A stretch of 38,423 nucleotides of DNA, from the NCBI RefSeq assembly GCF_902804475.1, contig NZ_CADCSU010000057.1, positions 1-38,423 of the forward strand, written 5' to 3'. Below are positions 1 through 8,885 of this stretch, piece after piece. Below the pieces are notes generated by a model. The model was not told the origin of the DNA, made no database searches, and saw nothing but the letters and a program-made list of their open reading frames with translations. A program made the position numbers and the translations under genes. Numbering within the stretch: the stretch's first letter is position 1; each line of letters begins with the position of its first letter. The stretch is from Flavobacterium bizetiae (GTDB taxonomy: Bacteria; Bacteroidota; Bacteroidia; Flavobacteriales; Flavobacteriaceae).

Positions 1-26
1 GTATAGCTATAGATAAGTTACGCCCA

Positions 27-48
27 ATAAACATCACATTAAGACATT
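27..48 (+). repeat. AraC-cluster intergenic motif, copy 1
   Basis: The core ATTAAGACATT preceded by ATAAACA matches, with only a few changes, the stretch at 1653-1674. The similarity continues on both sides (TACGYC before, TGAAT after). Each copy sits a few hundred bases downstream of one AraC gene. For copy 2 that position is also upstream of the next AraC gene, so copy 1 may precede a further paralog beyond the left edge. This could be a regulator-binding site or part of the duplicated unit. Confidence 0.5.
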
Positions 49-102
49 ATTGAATCCTCTTTTCTTATTGGTCAATAGTTTAAAATTGTGTTTTTTAAAT
101 AG

Positions 103-143
103 AAAAAACCTAATCACTAAATTTGATTTAGCCATTAGGTTTT
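103..143. terminator. Bidirectional intrinsic terminator-like hairpin
   Basis: AAAACCTAAT (105-114) pairs with ATTAGGTTTT (134-143). An inner stem CTAAAT/ATTTAG (117-122 with 126-131) continues it after a 2x2 internal loop. A-tracts and T-tracts flank the stem, so it could work on either strand. It probably ends a transcript from the left of the window or the AraC operon. Confidence 0.6.
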
Positions 144-312
144 GTTGATTTCTCCAAAAATCTCAAGAACAATAATAGTGACTCTTTTTAATTCATAATT
201 GTATGCGGCTTTAAGGTTAATTATTTACCAAAGTAACGTGCATTTTTTTTCTATTGAAGCCCAAATAATAACAGAATAAGGCATTAAATTGGGCTTACAA
301 TGTTTTCTAACA

Positions 313-1308
313 TTAATAATTTGAACTAACAAAATCTTCCGAAGGTTTTCTGCCAAATTGCTGAAAATATACTCCCGAAAACAGGCTAGGTTTTGAATAA
401 CTTAATTCCCGGGCAACATCAGACAATTTCATAAAATTCTCACTCTTAAGGAGTTCATTCGCCAAAATCATTTTTTCTCTTAAAAAGAAATTCTTTGGTG
501 TACTTACAAACCTCTTTTTAAATAAAAATTTGAATTTTGTTACCGACATTCCTGATATTTCAGCCAAGAACAAAACGCCCGGAAATACGCTGAATAAATT
601 GTTCATCATATAATCTTTAGCCAGATTTAAAGCTTCGGACTCTTTATCAGATATATGATGCAACATTGGAGCAAGATTCGAATATCTGTCAATAAATTTG
701 GCCAATAATCTTAAACTCACTCCTTTTAAATAAATTTCGAATGCCGGATCTAAGAATGATTTGTTTTTTATAGCATACATAATCAGTTTGCTTTTACTAT
801 CGATATGATCATAGAAAAAAAGTGTATTCTTATCGCTTTTTATCTTTCTTTTAGCGGGATTTTCTATATCAGATTTGGCTATAGATGTACTTAATAATTC
901 TTTGCTTACGATCAATCGCATGGCAAAAACACGCTCACCAATAACGGGTTGAAACACATTTTCTATTGCATTATCAAAAACGCCTAACCCAAGATTGGCC
1001 TTATAACCTATTTTGTGCTCAATGCCTTCAATGTAGATCAAATTCATTTCGTCGCTAAAATCATAATGTATTATAAACAAATCATTATCTGATTTAAGTC
1101 TTCTCAAATGTATACTTTGATTAAAGGTTACGTCTAAAAGTACTACCGAAAGTCCGGGTGTTATGGTGGTGAAAAAAAATCCTCCATCAGCCAATTCATT
1201 TGGAACAACTAATAATTTTTCATCAATTAATTCTACATTAAATTGTTCTGCGAGTTCCTTTAGCCACTTTGAGGATAAAGAATAAGTGTGAGTAATTTCA
1301 ATCATCAT
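313..1308 (-). CDS. AraC-family transcriptional regulator (tandem copy 1)
   Basis: This is a 331-residue regulator. The C-terminal ~100 residues form the two helix-turn-helix motifs of the AraC family. The first lies around LAEISGMSVTKFKFLFKKRF with the usual 'TPKNFF' link, and the second around LSDVARELSYSKPSLFSGVY, followed by FGRKPSEDF. The N-terminal ~220 residues are a sensing or dimerisation region I cannot assign. The protein is roughly two-thirds identical by eye to the next gene along most of its length, including long shared blocks in the N-terminal part (for example ADGGFFFT and KANLGLGV), so the two are recent duplicates. Two consecutive ATG codons open the frame. A 465-nt gap separates it from copy 2, so it probably has its own promoter. 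The effector and target are unknown. Confidence 0.9.
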   Translation of the reverse strand: MMIEITHTYSLSSKWLKELAEQFNVELIDEKLLVVPNELADGGFFFTTITPGLSVVLLDVTFNQSIHLRRLKSDNDLFIIHYDFSDEMNLIYIEGIEHKIGYKANLGLGVFDNAIENVFQPVIGERVFAMRLIVSKELLSTSIAKSDIENPAKRKIKSDKNTLFFYDHIDSKSKLIMYAIKNKSFLDPAFEIYLKGVSLRLLAKFIDRYSNLAPMLHHISDKESEALNLAKDYMMNNLFSVFPGVLFLAEISGMSVTKFKFLFKKRFVSTPKNFFLREKMILANELLKSENFMKLSDVARELSYSKPSLFSGVYFQQFGRKPSEDFVSSNY

Positions 1309-1773
1309 TCTAAATGTTTAATTAAGATTTTTGAAAATATTTCAAGAATCTTATGTCCCATTATAAATGGAATCTATTTTTAAATCTTAAATTATGAGAA
1401 AGCATGACAATGCCTTGCTTTTACGAGTTAATTAGAAAGAAAAAATGAGGGATTACGAATAGAAAATGATTTGCTATTGATGGAAATAACAAGTATTCAT
1501 TTTAAATTTTACCAAAATTACGAGAGCACAATAATTTCGATAAAAAGTTCTAAAACATCATTGTAGATGATTCTCAAAAAGATATTTCAACCTTAGTTTT
1601 TCTAAATAATTACGTTGCAAATAGACATAAAAATTTAGTCCAAATACGTCATATAAACACCAGATTAAGACATTTTGAATTTGTACTCGCTAATAAATAC
1701 TAGTGACAGAAATAGTAATGGAATAACTTTGAATTGATTTCAGAATTTGCAGATAAAAAATAGAATATTTATT
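1309..1773. other. Noncoding gap between AraC copies 1 and 2
   Basis: There is no credible gene in these 465 nt. It is AT-rich and must contain the promoter of AraC copy 1 (read on the minus strand). It carries the motif copy at 1653-1674. A small inverted pair around 1558-1573 (ATCATTGTAGATGAT) is visible. I could not place a confident -7 box. Confidence 0.5.
1653..1674 (+). repeat. AraC-cluster intergenic motif, copy 2
   Basis: ATAAACACCAGATTAAGACA matches copy 1 at 27-48 in sequence, orientation and surroundings. It lies ~345 nt upstream of the start of AraC copy 1. A partial reverse-oriented relative (AAACACCAnnTTAA when read on the minus strand) occurs at about 3906-3928, upstream of the third AraC gene. 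Confidence 0.5.
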
Positions 1774-2769
1774 CTAAAATTCTGACTTTAAAAAATCATC
1801 CGCAGGTTTTCTTCCAAATTGTTGGGAGTAGGCTAATGAGAACTTGCTTACTTTAGTGTAGTTTAATTTGCGTGCAATCTCTGATATATCAAGAAAATTT
1901 TCGCTTTTAAGAAGTTCGTTGGCTAAAATCATTTTTTGTCGGATAAAAAAATGATTTGGAGTTGTGATAAACATCTTTCTAAACAAAGATTTATATTTTG
2001 TAACCGACATTCCTGCCAATTCTGCCAACATATCGACTCCGGGAAATCCGTCGAGTAAATTGTTTAGCATATACTCTTTTGTAAGATCTAAAGATGTTAC
2101 TTCTTTTTCAGGAATATGATGCAGCATTTGGGCAAGATTCGAATATCTGTTGATAAACTTTGCCAGCAATCTTAAACTCACGCCTTGCAAATAAATTTCG
2201 AATGCGGGATCTAAGAAAGATTTGCTTTTTATAGCGTGCATGATCAGCTTGCTTTTGCTATCGATATGATCGTAAAAAAACAACGTTTTTTTGTCACTCT
2301 TAATTTTACGTTTACTAATATCTTTTGCATTTCTATTTGCAATCGATACACTTAATAAATCTTTGCTAACAAGCAAACGCATTGCAAATACGCGCTCTCC
2401 TATAACGGGTTCAAAAATATTTTCAACTGCATTATCTACTACTCCAAGTCCCAAATTGGCCTTGTAGCCTATTTTGTGTTTTACGCCGTCAACATGAATA
2501 AGATTTATTTCATCGCTAAAATCATAATGTATGATATACAAATCGTTGTTTGAGGCTAATCTTCTTATGCGAATGGGTTTCTTAAAAGTTAAATCTAAAA
2601 GTACCACCGAAAGTCCTGGTGAAACTTGTGTAAAGAAAAATCCGCCATCGGCCAGTTCCGGCATTACGGTTAGTTTTCCGTCAATTACTTCTGCGCCTTC
2701 TCCTAGCTGTGTTACATTATCGTACAGCCATTCGGGAGTCAAAGAATATATGTGACGAACCTCTAACAT
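1774..2769 (-). CDS. AraC-family transcriptional regulator (tandem copy 2)
   Basis: This 331-residue regulator has the same layout as copy 1: an unassigned N-terminal sensor region (~1-220), then the AraC DNA-binding domain (~230-331). The domain has helices around LAELAGMSVTKYKSLFRKMF and ISEIARKLNYTKVSKFSLAY and ends FGRKPADDF. The start ATG overlaps the TAA of the upstream AraC copy 3 by one base (TAATG), so copies 3 and 2 are almost certainly translated from one transcript. It lacks a signal peptide and membrane segments, so it is cytosolic. The target is unknown. The separation from the hydrolase genes does not show whether it regulates them. Confidence 0.9.
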   Translation of the reverse strand: MLEVRHIYSLTPEWLYDNVTQLGEGAEVIDGKLTVMPELADGGFFFTQVSPGLSVVLLDLTFKKPIRIRRLASNNDLYIIHYDFSDEINLIHVDGVKHKIGYKANLGLGVVDNAVENIFEPVIGERVFAMRLLVSKDLLSVSIANRNAKDISKRKIKSDKKTLFFYDHIDSKSKLIMHAIKSKSFLDPAFEIYLQGVSLRLLAKFINRYSNLAQMLHHIPEKEVTSLDLTKEYMLNNLLDGFPGVDMLAELAGMSVTKYKSLFRKMFITTPNHFFIRQKMILANELLKSENFLDISEIARKLNYTKVSKFSLAYSQQFGRKPADDFLKSEF

Positions 2770-3752
2770 TATTCTAGTTGTTTAACAAAATCCTTAGGCG
2801 ACATTCCGAAAAATTCTCTGAATTTTGCAGCAAAGTAAGAACTGTTCGTGAAGTTTAAACGATCCGAAACCTCTGCAATATTTAGTTGTCGTTCCTGCAA
2901 AAGTCGTTTTGCTTCTACAAGTTTATTATTTAAAAAGAAAGAGTTGGGTGTCATTCCGGTAATCTTTTTAAACAGTTTTTTATATTTAGAATCTGACATG
3001 TTTGCTTGCTGAGCCAGAAATTCGATACTTGGAAATAATTGATTGAGATTTTCTACTAAATAAGATTGAGATTTTATAATATAGGTTAAATCGTGTTCAT
3101 TAATTTTATCAATTACAATCTCCTCAAAGGTCATTTTTTCTATATATTCTGCTAAGAGATTCTGAACCGTTCCTCTTAAATAAAGATCGAACACTGTTCC
3201 TCCTACTTCGTGATTGCGCAAATTCGTTAAAAGATTATAACTATCATTGCTCATTCTGGTAAACTTTACAATCGTATTTAATTCCGGATTTAGAATGTCG
3301 TCAGCATGTTCTTTTAGCGACGGATTGTCCTGAAAATATTCTTTTATTAAATCCTTTTTTATAAAAATGCAAACAGCAAAAGTTTTGCTTCCTTCCTTAA
3401 CAATATAATCAGAGTGTAAAGTGCTGTCGAGAATTGCCAGGTTGTAATTCCATCTTCCAATAGGATTCGAAACATCATCAGATAAAACTACAGCTTCTCC
3501 TTCTGTAAGGTTATAATACAGTCCAACAAAATCATCAGTTTTGTTTTCCTGCCTTAAATGAATTTCAGAATTGTACACAACATCAACATAAAGAACCGAA
3601 ATACCATTTCCCAGATTTAAAACATATCGGTCACCCGTATGAATATGATCTGGTACCACAATAAAATTGCCTTCAACCGTGCCTTCAAATCCTAAAGCAA
3701 ATGGTTCAACCCAATCTAATTCTACTCCGTAATGGTGCGTGATTTTTTTCAT
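2769..3752 (-). CDS. AraC-family transcriptional regulator (tandem copy 3, diverged)
   Basis: This 327-residue protein keeps the architecture of the two downstream copies: N-terminal sensor region, then the AraC domain in the last ~100 residues. The helices lie around LAQQANMSDSKYKKLFKKIT and IAEVSDRLNFTNSSYFAAKF, followed by FGMSPKDFVKQ. It is clearly diverged in the N-terminal half, though the opening HYGVELDW and the order of conserved blocks still align with copies 1 and 2. It is the first gene of the copy 3-copy 2 pair, sharing a TAATG overlap. The promoter should lie in 3753-3970. It may sense a different ligand from the other two. Confidence 0.88.
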   Translation of the reverse strand: MKKITHHYGVELDWVEPFALGFEGTVEGNFIVVPDHIHTGDRYVLNLGNGISVLYVDVVYNSEIHLRQENKTDDFVGLYYNLTEGEAVVLSDDVSNPIGRWNYNLAILDSTLHSDYIVKEGSKTFAVCIFIKKDLIKEYFQDNPSLKEHADDILNPELNTIVKFTRMSNDSYNLLTNLRNHEVGGTVFDLYLRGTVQNLLAEYIEKMTFEEIVIDKINEHDLTYIIKSQSYLVENLNQLFPSIEFLAQQANMSDSKYKKLFKKITGMTPNSFFLNNKLVEAKRLLQERQLNIAEVSDRLNFTNSSYFAAKFREFFGMSPKDFVKQLE

Positions 3753-4054
3753 TCTCCTGATAAAATGTTTTTGTGTGGAATTTTAATTAACAAAAATAGA
3801 TTTTTTTTCACACTCTTTTTTAACCAGAACTAAATATTTTAGTACAGAATTACTTCGTTTTCTAATTATAGATTTAAATATAAGGCTAAGAATAATCTTT
3901 CGTGCGCATTAAGATGGTGTTTTTTTAAAGATGGCAAATCTTTTGTTTTTTTGTCCTGGCTTTTAATATTCTAATAAAACAAAACGCTATAAAGTAACTT
4001 TATAGCGTTTCTGTTTATAAAAAACAATAATTTGTATTGAATGTAAAGCCCAAA
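3753..4054. other. Noncoding gap upstream of AraC copy 3
   Basis: I see no gene in these 302 nt. It contains the terminator of the Svx-like gene (3971-4010) and the presumed promoter of the AraC pair. A sequence at about 3906-3928 reads, on the minus strand, as a degenerate relative of the motif seen at 27-48 and 1653-1674. Confidence 0.5.
3971..4010 (-). terminator. Intrinsic terminator of the Svx-like gene
   Basis: A perfect 13-bp stem (AAACGCTATAAAG at 3982-3994 with CTTTATAGCGTTT at 3998-4010) closes a 3-nt loop. On the minus strand it is followed by a T-rich tail (GTTTTGTTTTATT). It sits 45 nt after the stop codon of the gene at 4055-6286. Confidence 0.85.
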
Positions 4055-6286
4055 TTACTCTTTCAAAAATGATTTACTGATAATTTCACTTCCTCTTTGA
4101 ATGTTAAGCAAGTAAACACCTTTAAGTAAATAGCTGCAGTTGTAGGCAATATCTATTTTGCCCGCCTCGTATACTTTATCTGTAATTGTAGCTATTTTTT
4201 GTCCGTTAATATCAAACAATACAATCGTTACTTTTTGCTGTTCTGTTTGTAAAAAAGAAATGTTGAGGTTTCCTTTTGTCGGGTTTGGGAAAACATTTAA
4301 ATCTGTTTCCGGATCAGCTGCTACTTTATTGGCGCTAAGTGTAGTTACTGTACAATTGGGTGTTGTGCTAAAAGCCATTTGAGCAGCCGTAAAATTAGTA
4401 AATGTTGCATTGATATCGATATTTGATGTATCACTGGCACCTTTACCATCGCAATTGTCTCTTCCGTTTCTCCAATACGGAAACTGCAAATAAACACCTG
4501 GCGTAGAGCAGCTGCCAATTTCTGCATCGCCGCCTACTACAACTGAGCTTCCAAAGTCTCCCGCGAACAACATTGCATTTCCTTTTATATTGGCCGTATT
4601 CTTTACAGATCCGCCTTCCATCCAGGCATTACCTTCTACAATCGCGCTGTTCGATAAAGTTGCGTTGTACACGCAAGCATTTCCTCTTACAATTGCATTG
4701 CCGTTTATAGTTCCGCCATCTACCATAGCATAGTCGTCTATACGCGCATTTCCTGAGATAGTTCCGCCTCTTACAATCGCGTACGGACCTACGTATACCG
4801 TCGAAGCTACAGTTGCATTGTTGGATACCCAGCCTCCGCCATTTGTATGCAAATGTCCGTTTGTTTTAAGAAAACTTCTAAAATCAGCTGCCGGCTGAAA
4901 TCCTTCAGGAGTCGCATTGGCAATTTTTAGTTCATAAGGATATCTTCTTTGTTTTGGATAACCCACATCCATATTGTAATTAACGTGCACTTTTGGTGCT
5001 GCAAAAACAACCAGATAAATATTCGCTTCTGTTGATGTATTAAGAGTAAACGAAGCCTCTCCATCGGTTTTATACATTGGGCTGTAACGTGATATTGTAC
5101 CATCCGTTTTGGTGGTTACAAAACCATAACGCCATCCTGCCTGAGTTGAATTAACTTCTGAATGTCCTTTAAATTTAATCGTAACTTTCTTTTGAGTTCC
5201 GGTGCAGGTTGGGTATAACGGAATTAAATTCATTCCGTAATCTTGCGGAGCCCAATCATTATTGGTATAATACTGATCTGTTGTTCCTGTAACTTTTGTC
5301 AGCAAAGTATATTGCCTGCTGGTATAACGCGGCATATTTGTTTTTATCGCATTGTAAACGTTTCTGATGGTTTTCCCGAAATTACTGGTTGTATTTATCT
5401 GAGAGTTCCATTGAATCGGATAATCAAATGCCGCTTGTCGTTGTGCATATCCCCAAAGATAATCATCAAGCTGATCTTGTGTAAAACCTTTCAGTCTCTT
5501 AATAGTTTCAAGCGGATGTTCTTCATTCATCGATTCAGCCCACATTCTTCTGGTAAAATCAAATCCTTCTTTTTCCTGAACATAATACATTAAATGAAAA
5601 TTGGTGTAATGATGTCGGTTAGACGACCACATAAAATGTTTGGTTTGTATCCAGCGGGTCAAAGTTCCGTCAATTTCTGCCCATTGCGGATACGCCTGAG
5701 CGCGCATAAAATTAGCATGTCCTTCATAAAACGGACTCGCCCAATCGTATCCGGCAAATGCTCGCCCCGCACCGGGATTTTCCTGAATACTCATCATCAT
5801 TTGCAATGTGTGGGCGAACTCATGCGATAAAGCGCCACCATCTCTTGTAGCTTCTGGATGCACGAACATAGCGCCAATAGTATTACTAAATGAACTCGCT
5901 TGCGCAAAAGCTTCTAATCTAGGATCTGTAGAATTCCAGGTATTCATCATCATAATAATGATCTTGTATTTCCCGAAATTGGTTGTTGGAGCATTATTTA
6001 CAAAATGCAAATCGGTTATGTAGCGTTTAAAGCTAGTTTCGAGCGTATCTGCTACCGATTTTGGCGTAAATCGTAAAGCAGCATCGGCATAGGCTGCAGG
6101 ATTCGTTCCCACTTTATCTCCCCAATACAATACAAAGTTCGTAGACTCGTACTTTCTGGTGTTAGATACCTTATTATAAAATTCATTATTGGGGTCACTC
6201 CATTCTGTGGGAGTAAAAAGCGTTTTCTGTGCAATTGCAAAATAACTGGATAGAAAAACGACAACAAGTAGTAAAAGTTTTTTCAT
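4055..6286 (-). CDS. T9SS-secreted Svx/AvrXca-like metalloprotease
   Basis: This 743-residue secreted protein has a signal peptide ending AIAQ (residue 20). The catalytic part (~45-330) resembles the Svx/AvrXca (DUF6055-type) family known from plant-associated bacteria. It has a zinc-protease motif HEFAH at 155-159 and a likely third ligand, Glu188, in YEGHANF. Residues ~480-595 are a run of hexapeptide-like repeats (GNAxI, SAIVEGNA), probably a left-handed beta-helix. The last ~75 residues form a T9SS type A sorting domain (FPNPTKGNL...GVYLL...KSFLKE), so it should be exported across the outer membrane and anchored or released. It has its own conserved promoter (6361-6391) and terminator. 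I infer that it attacks the protein backbone of the glycoprotein substrate. Proteolysis is predicted from the motif, not proven for the family. Confidence 0.82.
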   Translation of the reverse strand: MKKLLLLVVVFLSSYFAIAQKTLFTPTEWSDPNNEFYNKVSNTRKYESTNFVLYWGDKVGTNPAAYADAALRFTPKSVADTLETSFKRYITDLHFVNNAPTTNFGKYKIIIMMMNTWNSTDPRLEAFAQASSFSNTIGAMFVHPEATRDGGALSHEFAHTLQMMMSIQENPGAGRAFAGYDWASPFYEGHANFMRAQAYPQWAEIDGTLTRWIQTKHFMWSSNRHHYTNFHLMYYVQEKEGFDFTRRMWAESMNEEHPLETIKRLKGFTQDQLDDYLWGYAQRQAAFDYPIQWNSQINTTSNFGKTIRNVYNAIKTNMPRYTSRQYTLLTKVTGTTDQYYTNNDWAPQDYGMNLIPLYPTCTGTQKKVTIKFKGHSEVNSTQAGWRYGFVTTKTDGTISRYSPMYKTDGEASFTLNTSTEANIYLVVFAAPKVHVNYNMDVGYPKQRRYPYELKIANATPEGFQPAADFRSFLKTNGHLHTNGGGWVSNNATVASTVYVGPYAIVRGGTISGNARIDDYAMVDGGTINGNAIVRGNACVYNATLSNSAIVEGNAWMEGGSVKNTANIKGNAMLFAGDFGSSVVVGGDAEIGSCSTPGVYLQFPYWRNGRDNCDGKGASDTSNIDINATFTNFTAAQMAFSTTPNCTVTTLSANKVAADPETDLNVFPNPTKGNLNISFLQTEQQKVTIVLFDINGQKIATITDKVYEAGKIDIAYNCSYLLKGVYLLNIQRGSEIISKSFLKE

Positions 6287-6360
6287 AGTTTATTTAATTA
6301 ATAGGTTAAGAAATAGCATTCTTTTGTAAATGTAAAAACAACACTAATGTCTTTATAAGA

Positions 6361-6391
6361 CAATATTATCTACATTTAATACTATTTTACC
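6361..6391 (-). promoter_or_regulatory. Shared regulon promoter, Svx-like gene
   Basis: Read on the minus strand this is GGTAAAATAGTATT (6391-6378), 9 nt, then TAATATTG (6368-6361), 75 nt before the ATG. The same two boxes at the same spacing occur before the S9 gene, the hydroxyproline operon and susC. TAATATTG fits the Flavobacterium -7 consensus TAnnTTTG with one change. The upstream box takes the place of a -33 element, as expected at an activator-dependent promoter. A small palindrome GTCTTTATAAGAC (6349-6361) lies at the probable start of transcription. Confidence 0.65.
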
Positions 6392-6450
6392 TATTTTATT
6401 AAATACACTTTTCTGTTTTACAATAAGTTACATAATTACAATTTCCACAA

Positions 6451-8649
6451 CTAATCAACAGCTGTAATCTCTAGCACTACACTACTTTCCTGTTTTACAG
6501 AAGAAACTTTTACTCCTACTTTCATCAGGAAATCTCCTGAAAAAACATTCCCTGATGCCTCAAAAGTATTTTTGGCTTCCGGCATAATGTTAATTTCTTC
6601 TACTTTGTATTTTTTTAAAGGATCAAGACCTTCTAATCTAACCAGACTATAATTAGGATCTGTTAGCGGATGCAAAGTATAAGAAAAAACTACCGACTTA
6701 CTTTTGTCCTGACTAACATACATTAATACCGCTCTGCTTTCTTCATAAGGCGAAATCAATCGGTACAAATCGCCTTGCCAGATTACCGGACTTAAACTTT
6801 TGTAATTAGAAACTGCCTGCTGGCAAAATTGCAATTCGTTTGGTTTTAAACCACCTACGTGAATATCAAAGCCTAATTTACCCATCATGGCAACATCGGT
6901 TTTAAATTTAATCGACTGATTCCCCATAGACGTTACGTGATTACAAGTCGCCAATGCCGGATAAAAATTAGAATATCCCCATTGTATAAAAACACGATCA
7001 AAAGGATCTGTGTTGTCACTTGCCCAAAACTCAGTAAAATAATTCAGCATTCCGTAATCGACTCTTCCTCCGCCACCGGCACAAAGCATCATAGGCAAAT
7101 TAGGATATTTGGTTTTGATGCGGTCAAGCACTTTATACAAACCTTTTGTATATTCTATAAACAAATGCGATTGCTGATTTTTTAAGTAAGTCGAATAAGC
7201 GCTTGTCATCATACGGTTGCAATCCCATTTAAAAAAAGCAACTCCTGATTTCGTTTGCATAATATCGTCTACCACTTTAAAAACAAAATCCTGAACCTGC
7301 GGATTGCATAAATCAAGAACCAATTGCGTACGATAAATGCTCTTTTCTCTGTTAGGCAAACTCAATACCCAATCAGGATGTTTTTCGTATAGTTCCGTCT
7401 TTTCGTTGATCATTTCCGGTTCGATCCAGATACCAAATTTTACGTTTGTCTTTTGGGCTTGTTCCATCAAAAAACCAATTCCGTTTGGCAATTTTGACTT
7501 TGTAGCCTGCCAGTCTCCTAAACCTGATGTAGAACCGCTTCTTGGATATTTGTTGCCAAACCAGCCATCATCCAGCAAAAACATATCTACGCCCAATGTT
7601 TTGGCATCTGTAAACATATTGGCCAGTTTATTTTCATCAAAATCAAAAAAAGTCGTTTCCCAGTTGTTTAATAAAGTCAGGCGTGGTTTTTCGCCATCTT
7701 TAAGACCGTATTTTCGCGCCCAGGCATGCAAATTTCTACTTGCCTGACCTTTTCCGTGATTCGAAAACGTATAAATAAATACAGGCGTTTTAAAAGTTTT
7801 TCCAGGTTCGAGATTGTATTCTGATGCAAATTCATTGATACCTGAAATAATTCTCAGTTCGTTGTTATTATCAATATCAAATGTATATTTAAAGTTTCCT
7901 GACCATGCAATTGTACCAGCGATCACTTCGCCTGTATTCTCGCCTGATTTTGAATTTAAAGAAAGAAAAAAACTTGGCGAAGCAAACATATTCGTACGAA
8001 CACCCAGTTTCGAATCGATCACTTTAATGCCTCTTGTCAACTGACTTTCCTCCATTCTCACTTCTTCGACCACATCGCTGTAAAACTGAGTCAGCCAATA
8101 TTGATCAGCATCAAGATGTAATGCTGATGACGCGTAATTGTACAGCATCACCGGTTTTTTCTCATTGTGCAAAATTTCTGTCCACGATTCGATTACATTT
8201 TCTTTATAGAATGTTTTGTAATGAAGGTTGACAAAAACCGGATATTCAGGATCTTTTAATTTGATAATAATCTCAGCAGTATTATCATCTGTTTTTTGAA
8301 CAGTATGACTTTGATATTCTAATTCTAATGAAGGATTTCCGTCGTTATGGGTGATTCTGATAGCAGGTTCGAATAAATTATCAGTTCCAAAAGTAGGATA
8401 CGCTGCATGGCGCAAATCGATTAACGGATTTCCGTCATTCACCACAAAATTCTCGGTATTTTCTTTTGAAACGGCTTCGTATTCGGCACTATTATTCAGT
8501 TTTGTTCCCAAATACGTCTGATACAATTTTTTGTTTTTACCAACTTTTAAAACTAAAGCCGAAGCCTCAGTCTCGATCTTAATTATCGAACTTTCCTGCG
8601 CCTGAACAGGCAAATATATAATAGTCAGTAAAAGTAAAAATCGCTTCAT
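6451..8649 (-). CDS. GH36 alpha-galactosidase
   Basis: This 732-residue enzyme has a signal peptide ending PVQAQ (residue 18), so it is exported, probably to the periplasm. The N-terminal beta-sandwich (~20-300) is followed by the GH36 catalytic barrel (~320-640) and a C-terminal beta domain. Family motifs are LLDDGWFG (~358-365), GIWIEPEM (~406-413), KWDCNR with the nucleophile Asp476, and ASDNTDPFDR with the acid/base Asp545. Spacing of the two aspartates (69) equals that of characterised GH36 enzymes. It removes terminal alpha-galactose. Within this locus a fitting substrate is the single alpha-galactose on serine in extensins, though galacto-oligosaccharides are possible. It is the last hydrolase before the Svx-like gene and is separated from M24 by repeats. 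A degenerate AGTATTAAA box lies just upstream (8668-8676). Confidence 0.92.
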   Translation of the reverse strand: MKRFLLLLTIIYLPVQAQESSIIKIETEASALVLKVGKNKKLYQTYLGTKLNNSAEYEAVSKENTENFVVNDGNPLIDLRHAAYPTFGTDNLFEPAIRITHNDGNPSLELEYQSHTVQKTDDNTAEIIIKLKDPEYPVFVNLHYKTFYKENVIESWTEILHNEKKPVMLYNYASSALHLDADQYWLTQFYSDVVEEVRMEESQLTRGIKVIDSKLGVRTNMFASPSFFLSLNSKSGENTGEVIAGTIAWSGNFKYTFDIDNNNELRIISGINEFASEYNLEPGKTFKTPVFIYTFSNHGKGQASRNLHAWARKYGLKDGEKPRLTLLNNWETTFFDFDENKLANMFTDAKTLGVDMFLLDDGWFGNKYPRSGSTSGLGDWQATKSKLPNGIGFLMEQAQKTNVKFGIWIEPEMINEKTELYEKHPDWVLSLPNREKSIYRTQLVLDLCNPQVQDFVFKVVDDIMQTKSGVAFFKWDCNRMMTSAYSTYLKNQQSHLFIEYTKGLYKVLDRIKTKYPNLPMMLCAGGGGRVDYGMLNYFTEFWASDNTDPFDRVFIQWGYSNFYPALATCNHVTSMGNQSIKFKTDVAMMGKLGFDIHVGGLKPNELQFCQQAVSNYKSLSPVIWQGDLYRLISPYEESRAVLMYVSQDKSKSVVFSYTLHPLTDPNYSLVRLEGLDPLKKYKVEEINIMPEAKNTFEASGNVFSGDFLMKVGVKVSSVKQESSVVLEITAVD

Positions 8650-8767
8650 TTTTTTATTTTTTATAAATTTAATACTGTAACGAATTGCAGTATTTATAAT
8701 TAAATATTAAGATCTTAACACAAACATTCAACACAATTTTGTCATTTCGATTGCTAATGATATAGTG

Positions 8768-8854
8768 TTTTTTTAGGAGCTAATCCCGCTATCCGTTCCA
8801 ATCTTTTGTGGCGAACACCGCCACAAAAGGATTTCCACTGCTATCGGGGCTAGG
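8768..8854 (+). repeat. Palindromic dispersed repeat, copy A
   Basis: This ~87-bp imperfect palindrome begins TTTTTTAGGAGCTAATCC and ends GCTATCGGGGCTAGG. At the centre CTTTTGTGGC pairs with GCCACAAAAG around the loop GAACACC. An almost identical copy lies in opposite orientation at 33202-33288. The central stem there is GTGCC/GGCAC instead of GTGGC/GCCAC, so the two differences preserve pairing. It resembles REP-like intergenic elements common in Flavobacterium genomes. Confidence 0.8.
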
Positions 8855-8885
8855 GCAATTGTTTTCATAAAAACTATTCCCCATT

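Larger units (their letters stand above)
1..312. other. Noncoding left edge with a hairpin and a repeated motif
   Basis: I see no coding region here. The stretch holds a copy of a motif that recurs before the first AraC gene (27-48) and a strong hairpin (103-143). A weaker inverted pair, AAGCCCAA at 257-264 and TTGGGCTT at 289-296, lies just past the stop codon of the first AraC gene. It is followed by A-rich rather than T-rich sequence on the minus strand, so it is not a convincing terminator. Confidence 0.6.

Noticed and set aside
257..296. AAGCCCAA/TTGGGCTT hairpin as terminator of AraC copy 1
   Set aside because: The stem is only 8 bp with a 24-nt loop and no T-tract on the minus strand.
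5243..5593. Plus-strand open frames inside the Svx-like, GH36 and other minus-strand genes
   Set aside because: They are antisense shadows of well-supported genes and show no domain features of their own.
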